Positions 26,409-36,241 of a stretch of 64,000 nt of DNA are shown in pieces. The number at the start of each line of letters is the position of its first letter. Positions within the stretch are counted from its first letter, which is position 1. This DNA comes from an uncultured Roseobacter sp. (lineage in GTDB: Bacteria; Pseudomonadota; Alphaproteobacteria; Rhodobacterales; Rhodobacteraceae). Under the pieces are notes generated by a model. It ran no database searches. It was not told the origin of the DNA and saw nothing but the letters and a program-made list of their open reading frames with translations. Location: positions 310,001-374,000 of the forward strand of contig NZ_CANLXG010000003.1 in assembly GCF_947495025.1 (NCBI RefSeq), in the 5' to 3' direction. The position numbers and the translations under genes are program-made.

Positions 26409-26413
26409 GGGAC

Positions 26414-27763
26414 ATGTCGAACCAGGCAGTAACTGACATTGACGTTCTTGCGCTTTCCGTGCGCGATCAAGAGTCTCGGCGGCTGATCGAAGAGGCCATA
26501 ACAGCGTACCGTGGTGGCGCCCTAAGATCTGCAATTATGTCGGCGTGGATTGCAGTAGTGCATGATGTTTTTTCAAAAGCACGGGAGTTGGCGGCGCAAG
26601 GAGACGCCGCGTCCACAACATTTGTTGCAAAGATCGATAACGCTATTGAGCACAAGAACATTGTTCAAATGCAATCCTTAGAGCGCGAGTTGCTCGAAAC
26701 GGCAAAAGACGAATTGCAACTAGTAACGCCGCATGAACACGAGACTCTCAAACGAATTCAAGACGATCGACACATGTGCGCGCATCCAGCCTTTATTACG
26801 GAGGACGAACTTTTCCAGCCGTCTCCAGATCTAGTCAGATCGCATCTTGTGCACGCACTGCAATGCTTACTCATACACGCACCACTGCAAGGCAAGAGTG
26901 CACTAAATCGTTTCAAAGCAGACGTTCTAAGTCCGTCCTTCCCATCGACCCAAGATGGCATCAGAACATTCGTTTTTGCCAAATACCTAAACCGTTCGAA
27001 GGATGCTTTGGTCGCCAACCTAATCAAGGTTCTCTTGAAAGCGCCTTTTCTTGAAGGTGAAGACGAACTCCTTAGAAAGAAGCGGCAGTTGGCTTGGACG
27101 TTGAGCGAAGTCGCCGCACGAAAGACGCCCATATTCGAAGAAATCGCCAGACCTTTTGTCGGACAGTTCTTTGACGGAGTCGCAGATGAAAGACTGCTAA
27201 ACATCTGCACCTTCCTAGGGGCTGAACCACAGCTTTGGTCTTGGCTCAGCGAACCAGTCAAGCTGCGTTTGGTCCGCCTCATAGAAGAGTGCCCAATTGA
27301 CGACCTAAAAGAACACCTCGTCTTTGACGCGTTTGAAGTGCCCGAACTTGTTGATTCACTGCTCGCAAAGTTTACGAGTTACGGGACCGAAGAACGAATT
27401 CAGCTGCTCTCGGACAACCCTAGCAAACAATTTGTTTCGTTTGGGATTGAAATTTATTCTGCCGTCGGGAGTTATCGTGAGGCCGAAAAACTAGGACAAT
27501 CTGTTGTTATCCCGTTGGCATCGCATTTTAGCGCCGACGACATCCGCAGTTTGTTAGACGCGATCCTAGGCAACAGCCAAATTTCTTACGCATCTGGCAC
27601 CTCGGATGTGCTAGTCGAAGTCTTTAAATTGACCGCATCAATTTTCCCGGCATCCCGCGAGCACTGGCAGAGGTTTGTTGACGAGATGACCGCTCAGCAT
27701 GGCGGCGAACAAGACACGCCGTATTCCTACCCAAGTATTCGCGCCAAGCTCGACGCCGCGTAA
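26414..27763 (+). CDS. HEPN-like protein inserted in the BREX operon
   Basis: This encodes 449 residues with no recognised full-length family. The N-terminal 150 residues are helical and end in DDRHMCAHPAF. R119 and H124 fit the R-x4-H catalytic pattern of HEPN ribonucleases, and the sequence around it resembles that of DUF4145/HEPN proteins. The rest looks like a helical repeat scaffold. It lies between brxC and pglXI, where canonical BREX-3 has nothing, starts 5 bases after the brxC stop behind GAGGG, and is more A+T-rich than its neighbours. It could be an abortive-infection arm or a regulator of the operon. Confidence 0.65.
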   Translation: MSNQAVTDIDVLALSVRDQESRRLIEEAITAYRGGALRSAIMSAWIAVVHDVFSKARELAAQGDAASTTFVAKIDNAIEHKNIVQMQSLERELLETAKDELQLVTPHEHETLKRIQDDRHMCAHPAFITEDELFQPSPDLVRSHLVHALQCLLIHAPLQGKSALNRFKADVLSPSFPSTQDGIRTFVFAKYLNRSKDALVANLIKVLLKAPFLEGEDELLRKKRQLAWTLSEVAARKTPIFEEIARPFVGQFFDGVADERLLNICTFLGAEPQLWSWLSEPVKLRLVRLIEECPIDDLKEHLVFDAFEVPELVDSLLAKFTSYGTEERIQLLSDNPSKQFVSFGIEIYSAVGSYREAEKLGQSVVIPLASHFSADDIRSLLDAILGNSQISYASGTSDVLVEVFKLTASIFPASREHWQRFVDEMTAQHGGEQDTPYSYPSIRAKLDAA

Positions 27764-27775
27764 AGGAAAAACGAA

Positions 27776-30544
27776 ATGAACGACCTATTAGATCAGGCAC
27801 CAAAAAATACTCAGTCGAACGAAGTCGAATGCCTCGGTCAGACATTTCCGAGCGATGACGCGCGCCGGGAGCACTTCTTGGGGCTTCTCGCGGAGAGGCT
27901 GAAAGATCCAGACTTTCGGAACCAGGAAGGGTTTCCGCAAGGGTCGGATGACGCGATCCTCGCCATGTCGGATCCGCCTTACTACACGGCCTGCCCCAAT
28001 CCATGGCTCGCAGATTTTGTTGAGCATTACGGATCGCCCTATGATCCAACACAGTCTTATGCTCGTGAGCCAATGGCCATCGATGTGTCCGTCGGCAAGA
28101 CCGACGCGTTGTATAAGGCGCATGGGTATCACACCAAGGTTCCGCATCTCGCCATCGTTCCGTCGATCCTGCACTTTACGAAGCCGGGCGACATTGTGCT
28201 CGACGGGTTTGCTGGGTCTGGGATGACAGGTGTCGCGGCGCAATGGTGTGGGACTGCGCCCGCCGCCTATCGCCACCAATTGGAAATGGAGTGGAAAAAG
28301 GCGGGGATGGAAGCACCCGAGTGGGGTGCGCGGCGCGCTGTGCTCAACGATCTATCCCCGGCGGCCACGTTCATCGGGGCCAACTATAACCTGCCGTTTG
28401 ATGTCGACGCCTTTGCCAAAGCAGGGAAGCAACTGCTGGCTGAAGTCGAAAAAGAAATCGGCTGGATGTATGAGACGCTTCACACCGATGGAAAGACGAT
28501 TTGCCAGGTCGACTATGTCGTTTGGAGCGAGTTTCTCGGATGCCAGTCTTGTGGCGGAGAGTTGGTCTTCACCACAGCAGCTATGAAAGACGACACCCAG
28601 AAGGTCTCAAAAAAGATTTCTTGTCCACAATGCGGAGCGGAAGCGACTAAGGAGCAGATGGATCTCGTGTTCGAAAGCTTCATTGATCCAGCCGACGGGG
28701 AGATCAGGAAACGCCCAAAGCGTACACCTGTGAGTATCGCATACAAGATTGGCCGCCAAAAATTCAAAAAGGAGCCAGACGCTTCAGATCTTGAAATATT
28801 GCGAAGAATCTCTGAACTTCCTCTTCCCGACGATTTACCACTAGACCAACTACCTGACTCCCAGATGACTAGGGTCGGTCGCATGAAGACGACCAATACG
28901 GCGGCAATTCATCACATGTTTTTGCCGAGAGCAGCTCATGCGATGGGAATGTTGTGGAACAAGGCGAAGAGCCACAAAGATCCAAGGACCCGCAATTTCT
29001 TGCTCTTTTTCGTGGAGCAAGCAATTTGGACGATGTCGATTCTTAATCGAAACCGGCCAACCGGATTTTCTCAGGTGAATCAATATCTAAGCGGTGTCTT
29101 CTATGTCGCCAGCCAAACTGCGGAGTGCAGTCCGTGGTATGTGTTAGATGGTAAGCTATCAAGGCTTTCAAAGGCATTTCAGTCATACAGACCGAAGAAT
29201 GTGGCCTCTATCACAACAGGGTCCGCAACGAGTCTGCCGCTTTCGGATAACTGTATCGACTATGTTTTTACAGACCCACCATTTGGCGAGAATATCTATT
29301 ACGCTGATCTGAACGTTCTTGTTGAAGCATGGCATGGTGTTCGCACCGATACCGAACCCGAGGCGATCGTAGATCGAGTGAGGGATAAAGGAGTGTTAGA
29401 GTACCAAAAACTCATGACACAATCGTTCTCTGAATATTACCGCGTTCTGAAGCCAGGACGATGGATCACGATTGTTTTCTCGAATAGTCGGGCCGCAGTT
29501 TGGAATTCCATCCAAGTTGCTCTCCAACAGGTAGGTTTTGTCGTGGCTGAAGTTACTGCTTTGGACAAAAAGCAGGGAAGCTTCCAACAAGTTGTTTCAC
29601 CGAATGCCGTCAAACAGGACCTTGTGATCTCGGCCTATAAGCCGAATGGGGGACTGGAGCAACGATTGGTAGAAAGAGGAGCAGCTTCAGAATCCGCTTG
29701 GGATTTCGTCGAGACGCATCTGCGCCAGCTGCCCGTCTCGAAGCTGAAAAACGGGATCCTCGAGATCGTTGTAGAACGTGACCCGCGCCGCATCTACGAC
29801 CGGATGGTCGCGTGGTTCATCCGCCATGACTTCCCGGTCCCGCTCTCAACGGAAGAATTCCTCGACGGGCTGCGCAGCCGCTACCCCGAGCGCGACGGCA
29901 TGGTCTTTTTGCCCGAGCAGGTGGCAGACTATGACAAGAAGCGCGCAAGGGTGGAGCAAGCCCCGCAGATTGAGCTTTTTGTTTCTGATGAACGCTCGGC
30001 CATTGATTGGCTAACCGACCATCTGCGCAAGCGCCCCTCCACCTATCAAGATATCCACCCGGATTTTACCGTTCAGATGGGTGCGGGTTGGCGGAAGCAC
30101 GAAGAGAAGCCAGAGCTGTCGGCGCTGCTGGAAGACAACTTCTTGCGCTATGATGGGAACGGCGACGTACCCAGCCAGATCCACAGCTATCTGTCGACCA
30201 ACTTCAAGGATCTCCGCGGTCTTGAGAAGGAAGATCCACTCCTGAAAGGAAAGGCGAAGGACCGCTGGTATGTGCCCGATCCGAACAAGGCAAAAGATCT
30301 GGAACAGAAACGCGAACGAGCGCTGCTGAAAGAGTTCGAAGACTACAAGACAGCGACCAAACGTCAGCTCAAGGAGTCGCGTCTCGAGGTGTTGCGTGCC
30401 GGGTTCAAGACGGCCTGGGGGGCAAAGGACTACAAGACAATTATTGGCATCGCCGAGAAGTTGCCGGACGAAACGCTGCAAGAGGATGAAAAGCTCCTGC
30501 TCTGGTACGACCAGGCGCTGACCCGCACGGAGGCTGATGCGTGA
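27776..30544 (+). CDS. pglXI: BREX-3 adenine methyltransferase PglXI
   Basis: This is a 922-residue DNA methyltransferase that marks host DNA for the BREX system. The AdoMet-binding motif DGFAGSGMTG is near residue 142, a TDPPFGENI catalytic motif near 499, and an additional SDPPYYT near 63. A zinc ribbon with two CxxC pairs lies at about 255–285. The DUF1156-type layout matches PglX of BREX type 3. Start ATG follows AAGGA. Its stop overlaps the helicase gene start. Confidence 0.9.
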   Translation: MNDLLDQAPKNTQSNEVECLGQTFPSDDARREHFLGLLAERLKDPDFRNQEGFPQGSDDAILAMSDPPYYTACPNPWLADFVEHYGSPYDPTQSYAREPMAIDVSVGKTDALYKAHGYHTKVPHLAIVPSILHFTKPGDIVLDGFAGSGMTGVAAQWCGTAPAAYRHQLEMEWKKAGMEAPEWGARRAVLNDLSPAATFIGANYNLPFDVDAFAKAGKQLLAEVEKEIGWMYETLHTDGKTICQVDYVVWSEFLGCQSCGGELVFTTAAMKDDTQKVSKKISCPQCGAEATKEQMDLVFESFIDPADGEIRKRPKRTPVSIAYKIGRQKFKKEPDASDLEILRRISELPLPDDLPLDQLPDSQMTRVGRMKTTNTAAIHHMFLPRAAHAMGMLWNKAKSHKDPRTRNFLLFFVEQAIWTMSILNRNRPTGFSQVNQYLSGVFYVASQTAECSPWYVLDGKLSRLSKAFQSYRPKNVASITTGSATSLPLSDNCIDYVFTDPPFGENIYYADLNVLVEAWHGVRTDTEPEAIVDRVRDKGVLEYQKLMTQSFSEYYRVLKPGRWITIVFSNSRAAVWNSIQVALQQVGFVVAEVTALDKKQGSFQQVVSPNAVKQDLVISAYKPNGGLEQRLVERGAASESAWDFVETHLRQLPVSKLKNGILEIVVERDPRRIYDRMVAWFIRHDFPVPLSTEEFLDGLRSRYPERDGMVFLPEQVADYDKKRARVEQAPQIELFVSDERSAIDWLTDHLRKRPSTYQDIHPDFTVQMGAGWRKHEEKPELSALLEDNFLRYDGNGDVPSQIHSYLSTNFKDLRGLEKEDPLLKGKAKDRWYVPDPNKAKDLEQKRERALLKEFEDYKTATKRQLKESRLEVLRAGFKTAWGAKDYKTIIGIAEKLPDETLQEDEKLLLWYDQALTRTEADA

Positions 30545-33354
30545 CGCATGCCGCCCAAGACTATGGCATTGGCGCGTGGTGCTGGCATGAACGACATGCC
30601 GCACCCTGCCGTGTCGTGGACCGGGAAGAGATGTGGGGCGAAACCTCTTACCGCGTCTGGCTCCCGGGCAAGGATGCTGTTGTCCGCGCCAGATCTCGGG
30701 AGTTAGGGCCGCTCGACGCTGTCCGAACGACAGTCGACCAGATCTTGCACACGGCCGCCGCGGCAAAGCTCCTTGATGCGCTGGAAGACAATCTGCTTCT
30801 GGCGCCGATCCAGTCGAGCGTCGTTCCTTTGCCGCATCAGCTCTATGCCCTGAACCGCGCTATGAGTCGGGATCGGATCCGTTATCTGCTTGCGGATGAG
30901 GTGGGGCTCGGCAAGACCATCGAGGCCGGTCTGATCCTCCGGGAGTTGAAGCTTCGCGGCATGGCCAAGCGGATCCTTGTCGTCGCGCCCAAGGGTCTGG
31001 TGCGGCAATGGCAGGCCGAGATGCGTCTGCACTTCGGGGAGAACTTTCAGTTCATCGAGCCGTCAGAGCTTTCGGCATACCGTCAGTTCCGAGATGATGA
31101 GGAGAATCTCTGGCGGCTGCACGATCAGGCGATCTGTTCGCTGGATTCCGTGAAACCGCTCGAAGGGCGGCGCGGATGGAGCGCGGAGCAACTCAGCACC
31201 TACAATCGTGAACGGTTCGAAGACCTTATTTCGGCCAACTGGGACCTTGTGATCATCGACGAAGCTCACCGAATGGGAGGCAGCACGGATCAGGTTGCAC
31301 GCTATAAGTTGGGCGCGGCACTTGCCGAAGCAGCTCCATATCTCTTGCTTTTGTCGGCAACGCCGCACCAAGGGAAAACGGATCAATTCCACCGTCTGAT
31401 GCAGCTCCTGGATCGGGACTCTTTCCCCGATGAGAACAGCGTCTCGAGCGATCGCGTGCGCCCGTTCGTTGTGCGGACAGAGAAGAGGCTTGCGATCGAT
31501 GCTGAAGGCAAGCCTCTGTTCAAGCCACGAATGACCCGCATTCAGGCTGTCGCCTGGCTTGACCGACACAAAGCACAGCAAGGGTTGTACGAAGCGATCA
31601 CTGAGTATGTTCGCCACGGCTATAACCAAGCCATGGCATCGAAGCAGCGGCACATCGGCTTCTTGATGATCCTCATGCAGCGTTTGGTGACGTCCAGCAC
31701 CGCAGCCATCCGTGCAACCTTGGAAAAGCGCCTCCTTGCTCTGGACGACGACCAGCGACAGCTTCAGCTCTTTTCCACCGAAGGTGTCGGAGACTGGCAT
31801 GAGCTAACGGGTGATGACCAGATCGATATCGCTGTGGCCTTCGATGCCTTGGATGACGAGCGAAAAGACGTTGAGGCACTCTTGTTCCTCGCTCGTGAGA
31901 CAGAGGCGCAAGGAACAGACGCAAAAGCCGAAGCACTCCTTGAGCAGATCTACAAGATTCAGCAGGAGGAAAATGATCCTGAACTCAAGGTTCTGGTTTT
32001 CACCGAGTTTGTTCCGACCCAGGCCATGCTCGCGGAATTTCTCGAAAGCAGGGGGTTCTCGGTTGCAACGCTCAATGGGAGCATGGACCTTGAGGCGCGT
32101 GGCCGTGCGCAACGGGCATTCTCCAAGGATGTGCGTATCCTGATCTCGACGGACGCTGGCGGCGAGGGCCTCAATCTTCAATTCTGCCATGTCATCATCA
32201 ACTTCGACATGCCGTGGAACCCGATGAGGGTCGAGCAGCGTATTGGGCGCGTGGATCGCATCGGGCAACCGCATATTGTGCGAGCCATCAATTTCGTACT
32301 CGAAGACACCGTCGAGCATCGGGTTCGCGAAGTTCTCGAAACAAAGCTCGCTGTGATCGCCGAGGAATTCGGCGTGGACAAAGTTGCCGATGTGATGGAT
32401 TCGGTCGAGGCGGAGCCACTGTTCGACGAACTCTTTGTGCAGGGGATCCAAGACCCGGCGTCGATCGAAACAGAATGCGATGCCGTTCTGACGCAGCTTC
32501 GATCCTCGTTGGCAGAGAACCGGAAGAATAGTGATCTGCTTGCCGACGGCCATGAACTAGAAGCCGATGATGCGCGCAAGTGGCGAGACCATCCGGCACA
32601 GTTTTGGCTGGAGCGGGCAATCACAACTGGCCTCCCTGCGCGGGGGGGGGAAGCCAAGAAGGAAGGCGATACCTGGCGGATACGGTGGGCCGATGGCACA
32701 GAGTCATCTTCGGTGTGTTTTGATGCGCGCACCGCGGGAGATCGGACCGAAGTAGAGTGGGTCACGCTGGAAGATCCAAGAGCGCAGGCCCTGATTGCCG
32801 ATCTTCCGCGTTGCATCACCGGTCAACCCGTCCCCGCTGTCCGCATAACAGGCCTGCCTGATAGTGTGAAAGGCGTCTGGTCGCTTTGGGAAGTCAGTCT
32901 GGCAGCCGACGATTTCAGCCGCCGCCGCTTCCTATCCGTTTTCGTCAATGATGAAGGGCGCGCCTTCCAACCGACGGCAAAACGCATTTGGGACGTGCTT
33001 CTGACGGAGCAGATCGAGCCGATTGCTGCGCCTCAGATTGAGGCGCCGCGCTACTGGTTCGAGAGATCGAAAGGGGCTGCGGTCACGCAAGGAGAGCGGG
33101 TGTTCTCCGATCTTGTGACAGAGCACAAGGCTCGGATCGAGGAAGAACGCGAACGCGCACTCTATGCTTTCGAAGCTCGACACCAGGCGATTGGCAGAGT
33201 GGGGCTTCAGACTGTTCGTGATTATCGACGGAAGCGGCTGCAGAAAGAACATGAAGCTCGTATGGCGCAGCTCGATGCTGCGGCATCTTACTCGCCCGAT
33301 CTCAATGCCCTCCTCATGTTGCGAATTGGCGAAACGGTGGCTGGTGCACGATGA
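30541..33354 (+). CDS. brxHII: BREX-3 SNF2-like helicase BrxHII
   Basis: This is a 937-residue superfamily 2 ATPase. Motif I ADEVGLGKT is near residue 119, the DEAH box (IIDEAHRMG) near 239, LSATPHQGK near 278, and the C-terminal helicase half carries STDAGGEGLNLQFCH and RIGRVDRIGQ. BrxHII is the helicase of BREX type 3. It starts at GTG 30541, overlapping the pglXI stop by 4 bases, and its end overlaps pglZ in the same way. Confidence 0.92.
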   Translation: MTHAAQDYGIGAWCWHERHAAPCRVVDREEMWGETSYRVWLPGKDAVVRARSRELGPLDAVRTTVDQILHTAAAAKLLDALEDNLLLAPIQSSVVPLPHQLYALNRAMSRDRIRYLLADEVGLGKTIEAGLILRELKLRGMAKRILVVAPKGLVRQWQAEMRLHFGENFQFIEPSELSAYRQFRDDEENLWRLHDQAICSLDSVKPLEGRRGWSAEQLSTYNRERFEDLISANWDLVIIDEAHRMGGSTDQVARYKLGAALAEAAPYLLLLSATPHQGKTDQFHRLMQLLDRDSFPDENSVSSDRVRPFVVRTEKRLAIDAEGKPLFKPRMTRIQAVAWLDRHKAQQGLYEAITEYVRHGYNQAMASKQRHIGFLMILMQRLVTSSTAAIRATLEKRLLALDDDQRQLQLFSTEGVGDWHELTGDDQIDIAVAFDALDDERKDVEALLFLARETEAQGTDAKAEALLEQIYKIQQEENDPELKVLVFTEFVPTQAMLAEFLESRGFSVATLNGSMDLEARGRAQRAFSKDVRILISTDAGGEGLNLQFCHVIINFDMPWNPMRVEQRIGRVDRIGQPHIVRAINFVLEDTVEHRVREVLETKLAVIAEEFGVDKVADVMDSVEAEPLFDELFVQGIQDPASIETECDAVLTQLRSSLAENRKNSDLLADGHELEADDARKWRDHPAQFWLERAITTGLPARGGEAKKEGDTWRIRWADGTESSSVCFDARTAGDRTEVEWVTLEDPRAQALIADLPRCITGQPVPAVRITGLPDSVKGVWSLWEVSLAADDFSRRRFLSVFVNDEGRAFQPTAKRIWDVLLTEQIEPIAAPQIEAPRYWFERSKGAAVTQGERVFSDLVTEHKARIEEERERALYAFEARHQAIGRVGLQTVRDYRRKRLQKEHEARMAQLDAAASYSPDLNALLMLRIGETVAGAR

Positions 33355-35363
33355 GTATTTGGGCTGATCGTATCCTGCGGGAGTTTCCCGCAGATCTGTC
33401 TCGCTTCTGGATCGCCTTGGATCCGGATGGCCTGCTCTTGGATGAGACCATTCTGCTCGGGCTCCGCGAACGCGATTTTGAGGTTCTCCCGTTCGAAGAT
33501 TCTGTTTCGTTTAGAACCGAGTATGAAGAGCGTTATCGATCCGCATGGGATGCGGGTGAGAAAGGTTCCGCCAAGGCACTCATCCTGCAGTGGCGGGGTG
33601 CGGACATCAATTCACTCCCTTGGGACTACATAAGGTCTGGACGGCAAGTCAGCTTGAGCTTGGCCGATCTCTTTCCCAACCTGAATTATGGGGTTGTCCG
33701 CAAGCTTGAAGCTGAACACCACGAAGGGCTCTTCCAAGCCTATCAGAAGCACGCGACGCAGCTACTGGGAGAAGGCGCAACCAAGGATTTTATCCTCACG
33801 CACATCTTCAGGCTTAGCCCTTATCTGCTGAATCGACCGGAGGATTTTTGGCGAGAAGCTTTGCGGCTTCACTATCGCGGGGCGGGCCTTCCCAGCCTAT
33901 TTGCAGACCATGTCGCAACCGTCCTTCGGGACACATCTCTTGGAAGTCTTCCGATTAGCGAACTGCTCGCCTCAAAGCCCTTCATGGTCCGCGCCATACA
34001 GGAATCCTGGGCGCGTTTCGTCGCACAATATGGCGTTGAGCCTGATGCCCGCGACAGGGATCAGGAGCCGGTCGAACGCCATGCGTTTGACGTGCCCTTT
34101 GATCACCCCGACGTAAGGGTGATCATAGATACCATGTTCCTCGAGGGAGCCCTTCAGCCTATTGAGGCAACTTTCCGTCCTGAGCACCTTCCCGATTGGA
34201 TACAGGTTGGTTTGATTGATGACCCTCGGGCACTTGCGCATTTGGTGTCAGAGGGAGCGAAAAGGATCGCGGCGAGTCTACCCTCAGAGGGGGCGTCGCA
34301 TCGAGATTGGGTAGAAGCGGCGCGCCGCCTTGGAGAACTCATCTACCGCTTCAACGAACTAAAGGCAGTGGATGCAGATAGCCTGCGGGGGCAGCTCCAG
34401 ATCTTGCAAAGAGATGCCGATGCCCGCCTCAAGGATTGGGTGCTTCAGCATTTTGCGGACTTGCCCTCGCTACCTGTCGCAAAGGCGCCAGTGATGGTTC
34501 ATCACGTGCCGCGCTATCTCGCGATGCGCAGAGGCTTTGGCGAAGATCGAATTGCTCTTCTTGTCTTTGATGGCTTGGCATTAGACCAGTGGGCTCAGAT
34601 CAGGGAACACCTGTCGACCAAGCTTCCCGACTTTTCGGCCGACGAGGGTGGCTGCTTTGCGTGGCTACCCACGCTAACGTCAATCTCTCGCCAGGCGCTC
34701 TTTTCGGGCCTCAAGCCACGGGAGTTTCAAGGCTCGATGGATACAACGGCGAAGGAGCCTTCTCTGTGGACTAAGTTCTGGCAGGAGAACGAGCTCAAGC
34801 AGCCTGAAGTCGTATTCCAGAAAGGGCTCAAACACTCTGAACAATTGGCAGGACTGGAGGAAGTGCTTTCGAAGCCTACCACCAAAGTTGCAGGCCTTGT
34901 TGTCGACATGGTCGATGAAATCGTCCATGGCGCAATGCTCGGGAAACGCGGTATTGCGAGCCAAATTCGCGAGTGGTGTGATACCGGCTTCATCGAAACG
35001 CTGTTTCAAATGCTCAGTAGGCATGGCTACCATATCTACCTGACTGCTGATCATGGCAATGTTGATGCTGCGGGCATTGGACGGCTTAGCCAGGGTGTTG
35101 TATCAGAGATGAAGGGGGAACGCGTCAGAGCGTATCGCAGTGAGGACCTCGCGGCGTCTGTTCCGCAAGAGATCGATGCATTTCAGTTTAGCGGTCCAGG
35201 ACTTCCGCCCGACTTCTTGCCCGTTTACGCGAATGAACGCGGCGCGTTTTTGCCCAAAGGGAACATGGTTGTTGCTCACGGAGGAATGGCGTTAGAGGAA
35301 CTGATTGTGCCGTTTGTGAAAATAAGAATGAAGAAAGAAGAGCATGCGACCGACAGCGCCTAA
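33351..35363 (+). CDS. pglZ: BREX-3 phosphatase-domain protein PglZ
   Basis: This is a 670-residue BREX core protein with an alkaline-phosphatase-like PglZ domain. The metal-binding motifs LLVFDGLALDQW (near 405) and YLTADHGNVDA (near 565) are intact, and SRQALFSGL lies between them. PglZ with BrxC and PglX forms the core shared by BREX systems. Coupled by ATGA to brxHII and overlaps brxA by 20 bases. Confidence 0.93.
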   Translation: MSIWADRILREFPADLSRFWIALDPDGLLLDETILLGLRERDFEVLPFEDSVSFRTEYEERYRSAWDAGEKGSAKALILQWRGADINSLPWDYIRSGRQVSLSLADLFPNLNYGVVRKLEAEHHEGLFQAYQKHATQLLGEGATKDFILTHIFRLSPYLLNRPEDFWREALRLHYRGAGLPSLFADHVATVLRDTSLGSLPISELLASKPFMVRAIQESWARFVAQYGVEPDARDRDQEPVERHAFDVPFDHPDVRVIIDTMFLEGALQPIEATFRPEHLPDWIQVGLIDDPRALAHLVSEGAKRIAASLPSEGASHRDWVEAARRLGELIYRFNELKAVDADSLRGQLQILQRDADARLKDWVLQHFADLPSLPVAKAPVMVHHVPRYLAMRRGFGEDRIALLVFDGLALDQWAQIREHLSTKLPDFSADEGGCFAWLPTLTSISRQALFSGLKPREFQGSMDTTAKEPSLWTKFWQENELKQPEVVFQKGLKHSEQLAGLEEVLSKPTTKVAGLVVDMVDEIVHGAMLGKRGIASQIREWCDTGFIETLFQMLSRHGYHIYLTADHGNVDAAGIGRLSQGVVSEMKGERVRAYRSEDLAASVPQEIDAFQFSGPGLPPDFLPVYANERGAFLPKGNMVVAHGGMALEELIVPFVKIRMKKEEHATDSA

Positions 35364-36066
35364 GATAGGATTTGACCGTTTCATCCGCCTTGAATGGGCA
35401 AAAAGAGCGCTGGAAGTCAGAGCTGGTCTCACTGAGCTCGATGAGCTTGATGTTCTCCTGGATGAAGCTCACTCTGGCCCATCCGCCAAGAAAAAGACCA
35501 GAACCGTACTGAACCGCCTCTGGTTGGAGCCGCGGAAGGATCTGGAGCCTTTTGCTCAACGCGCCGTGGAACTTTTCCAATCGTCACCGTCTACGTCACC
35601 AGCTGCCCTTACGTGGGGCATGGCCATAGTGACATATCCCTTCTTTGCCAAAGTGGCTGAAATCGTTGGCCGATTGACCTCACTCCAAGGCGACTGCACC
35701 ACCGCTGAGGTGCATCGTCGGATGGCAGAAATCTACGGCGAGCGCGAAGGTACGAGAAGAATGACCAACATGGTGCTTCAGTCCCAGATAGACTGGGGAC
35801 TGCTAAATCGCAGTGACAACGGCAAAACCCTCACTCGGAAAAAAGCCATTGCCTTAGAAGAACCGGATCTCATGCGTTGGATGGCAACGGCCGTTCTGGA
35901 AGCCGTGGGGCGTCCTATAGGGCTCGGGACACTAGATGCCCAACCAGTGATCTATCCCTTTGTCCTTGGCGATAATCTTGGTTTTGTTCTCTCGTCTGCG
36001 GCAGATCTTGAACTGCGTGCCGATAGTGCTGGAAACCAAACCGTTTCGCAGGTCAAAGAAGCGTAA
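35344..36066 (+). CDS. brxA: BREX protein BrxA
   Basis: This is a 240-residue BrxA (DUF1819) family protein, a small helical DNA-binding component of BREX. Recognisable parts are LTWGMAIVTYPFF and the winged-helix-like HRRMAEIYGEREGTRRMTNMVLQSQIDWGLL (about 120–155). It is the last gene of the operon, as usual for BREX type 3. Its start lies inside the pglZ end. Confidence 0.87.
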   Translation: MRPTAPKIGFDRFIRLEWAKRALEVRAGLTELDELDVLLDEAHSGPSAKKKTRTVLNRLWLEPRKDLEPFAQRAVELFQSSPSTSPAALTWGMAIVTYPFFAKVAEIVGRLTSLQGDCTTAEVHRRMAEIYGEREGTRRMTNMVLQSQIDWGLLNRSDNGKTLTRKKAIALEEPDLMRWMATAVLEAVGRPIGLGTLDAQPVIYPFVLGDNLGFVLSSAADLELRADSAGNQTVSQVKEA

Positions 36067-36207
36067 ACCAAAAATCTCGACTACGGTCGGTATCAAGTGA
36101 AGCGCTCAAATCTATCCCGCTGAAGAGAAAGACTTTCACACGCCGATGCTTGCACAAATCGCTCACTGCGGTTGAGTTACCCACTTGGCGCTGGCCACAA
36201 CGAACTT

Positions 36208-36236
36208 GCGCCAGGGCGGGAACTCCGCCCTGGCGC
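36208..36236 (-). terminator. Strong hairpin between BREX operon and small leftward gene
   Basis: GCGCCAGGGCGG (36208–36219) pairs perfectly with CCGCCCTGGCGC (36225–36236) around a 5-base loop. It begins 5 bases after the stop of the leftward 65-residue gene and lies 142 bases after the brxA stop. It has no U-tract on either side, so it may act as a partial two-way terminator or an mRNA 3'-end stabiliser. Confidence 0.6.
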
Positions 36237-36241
36237 TGAGG

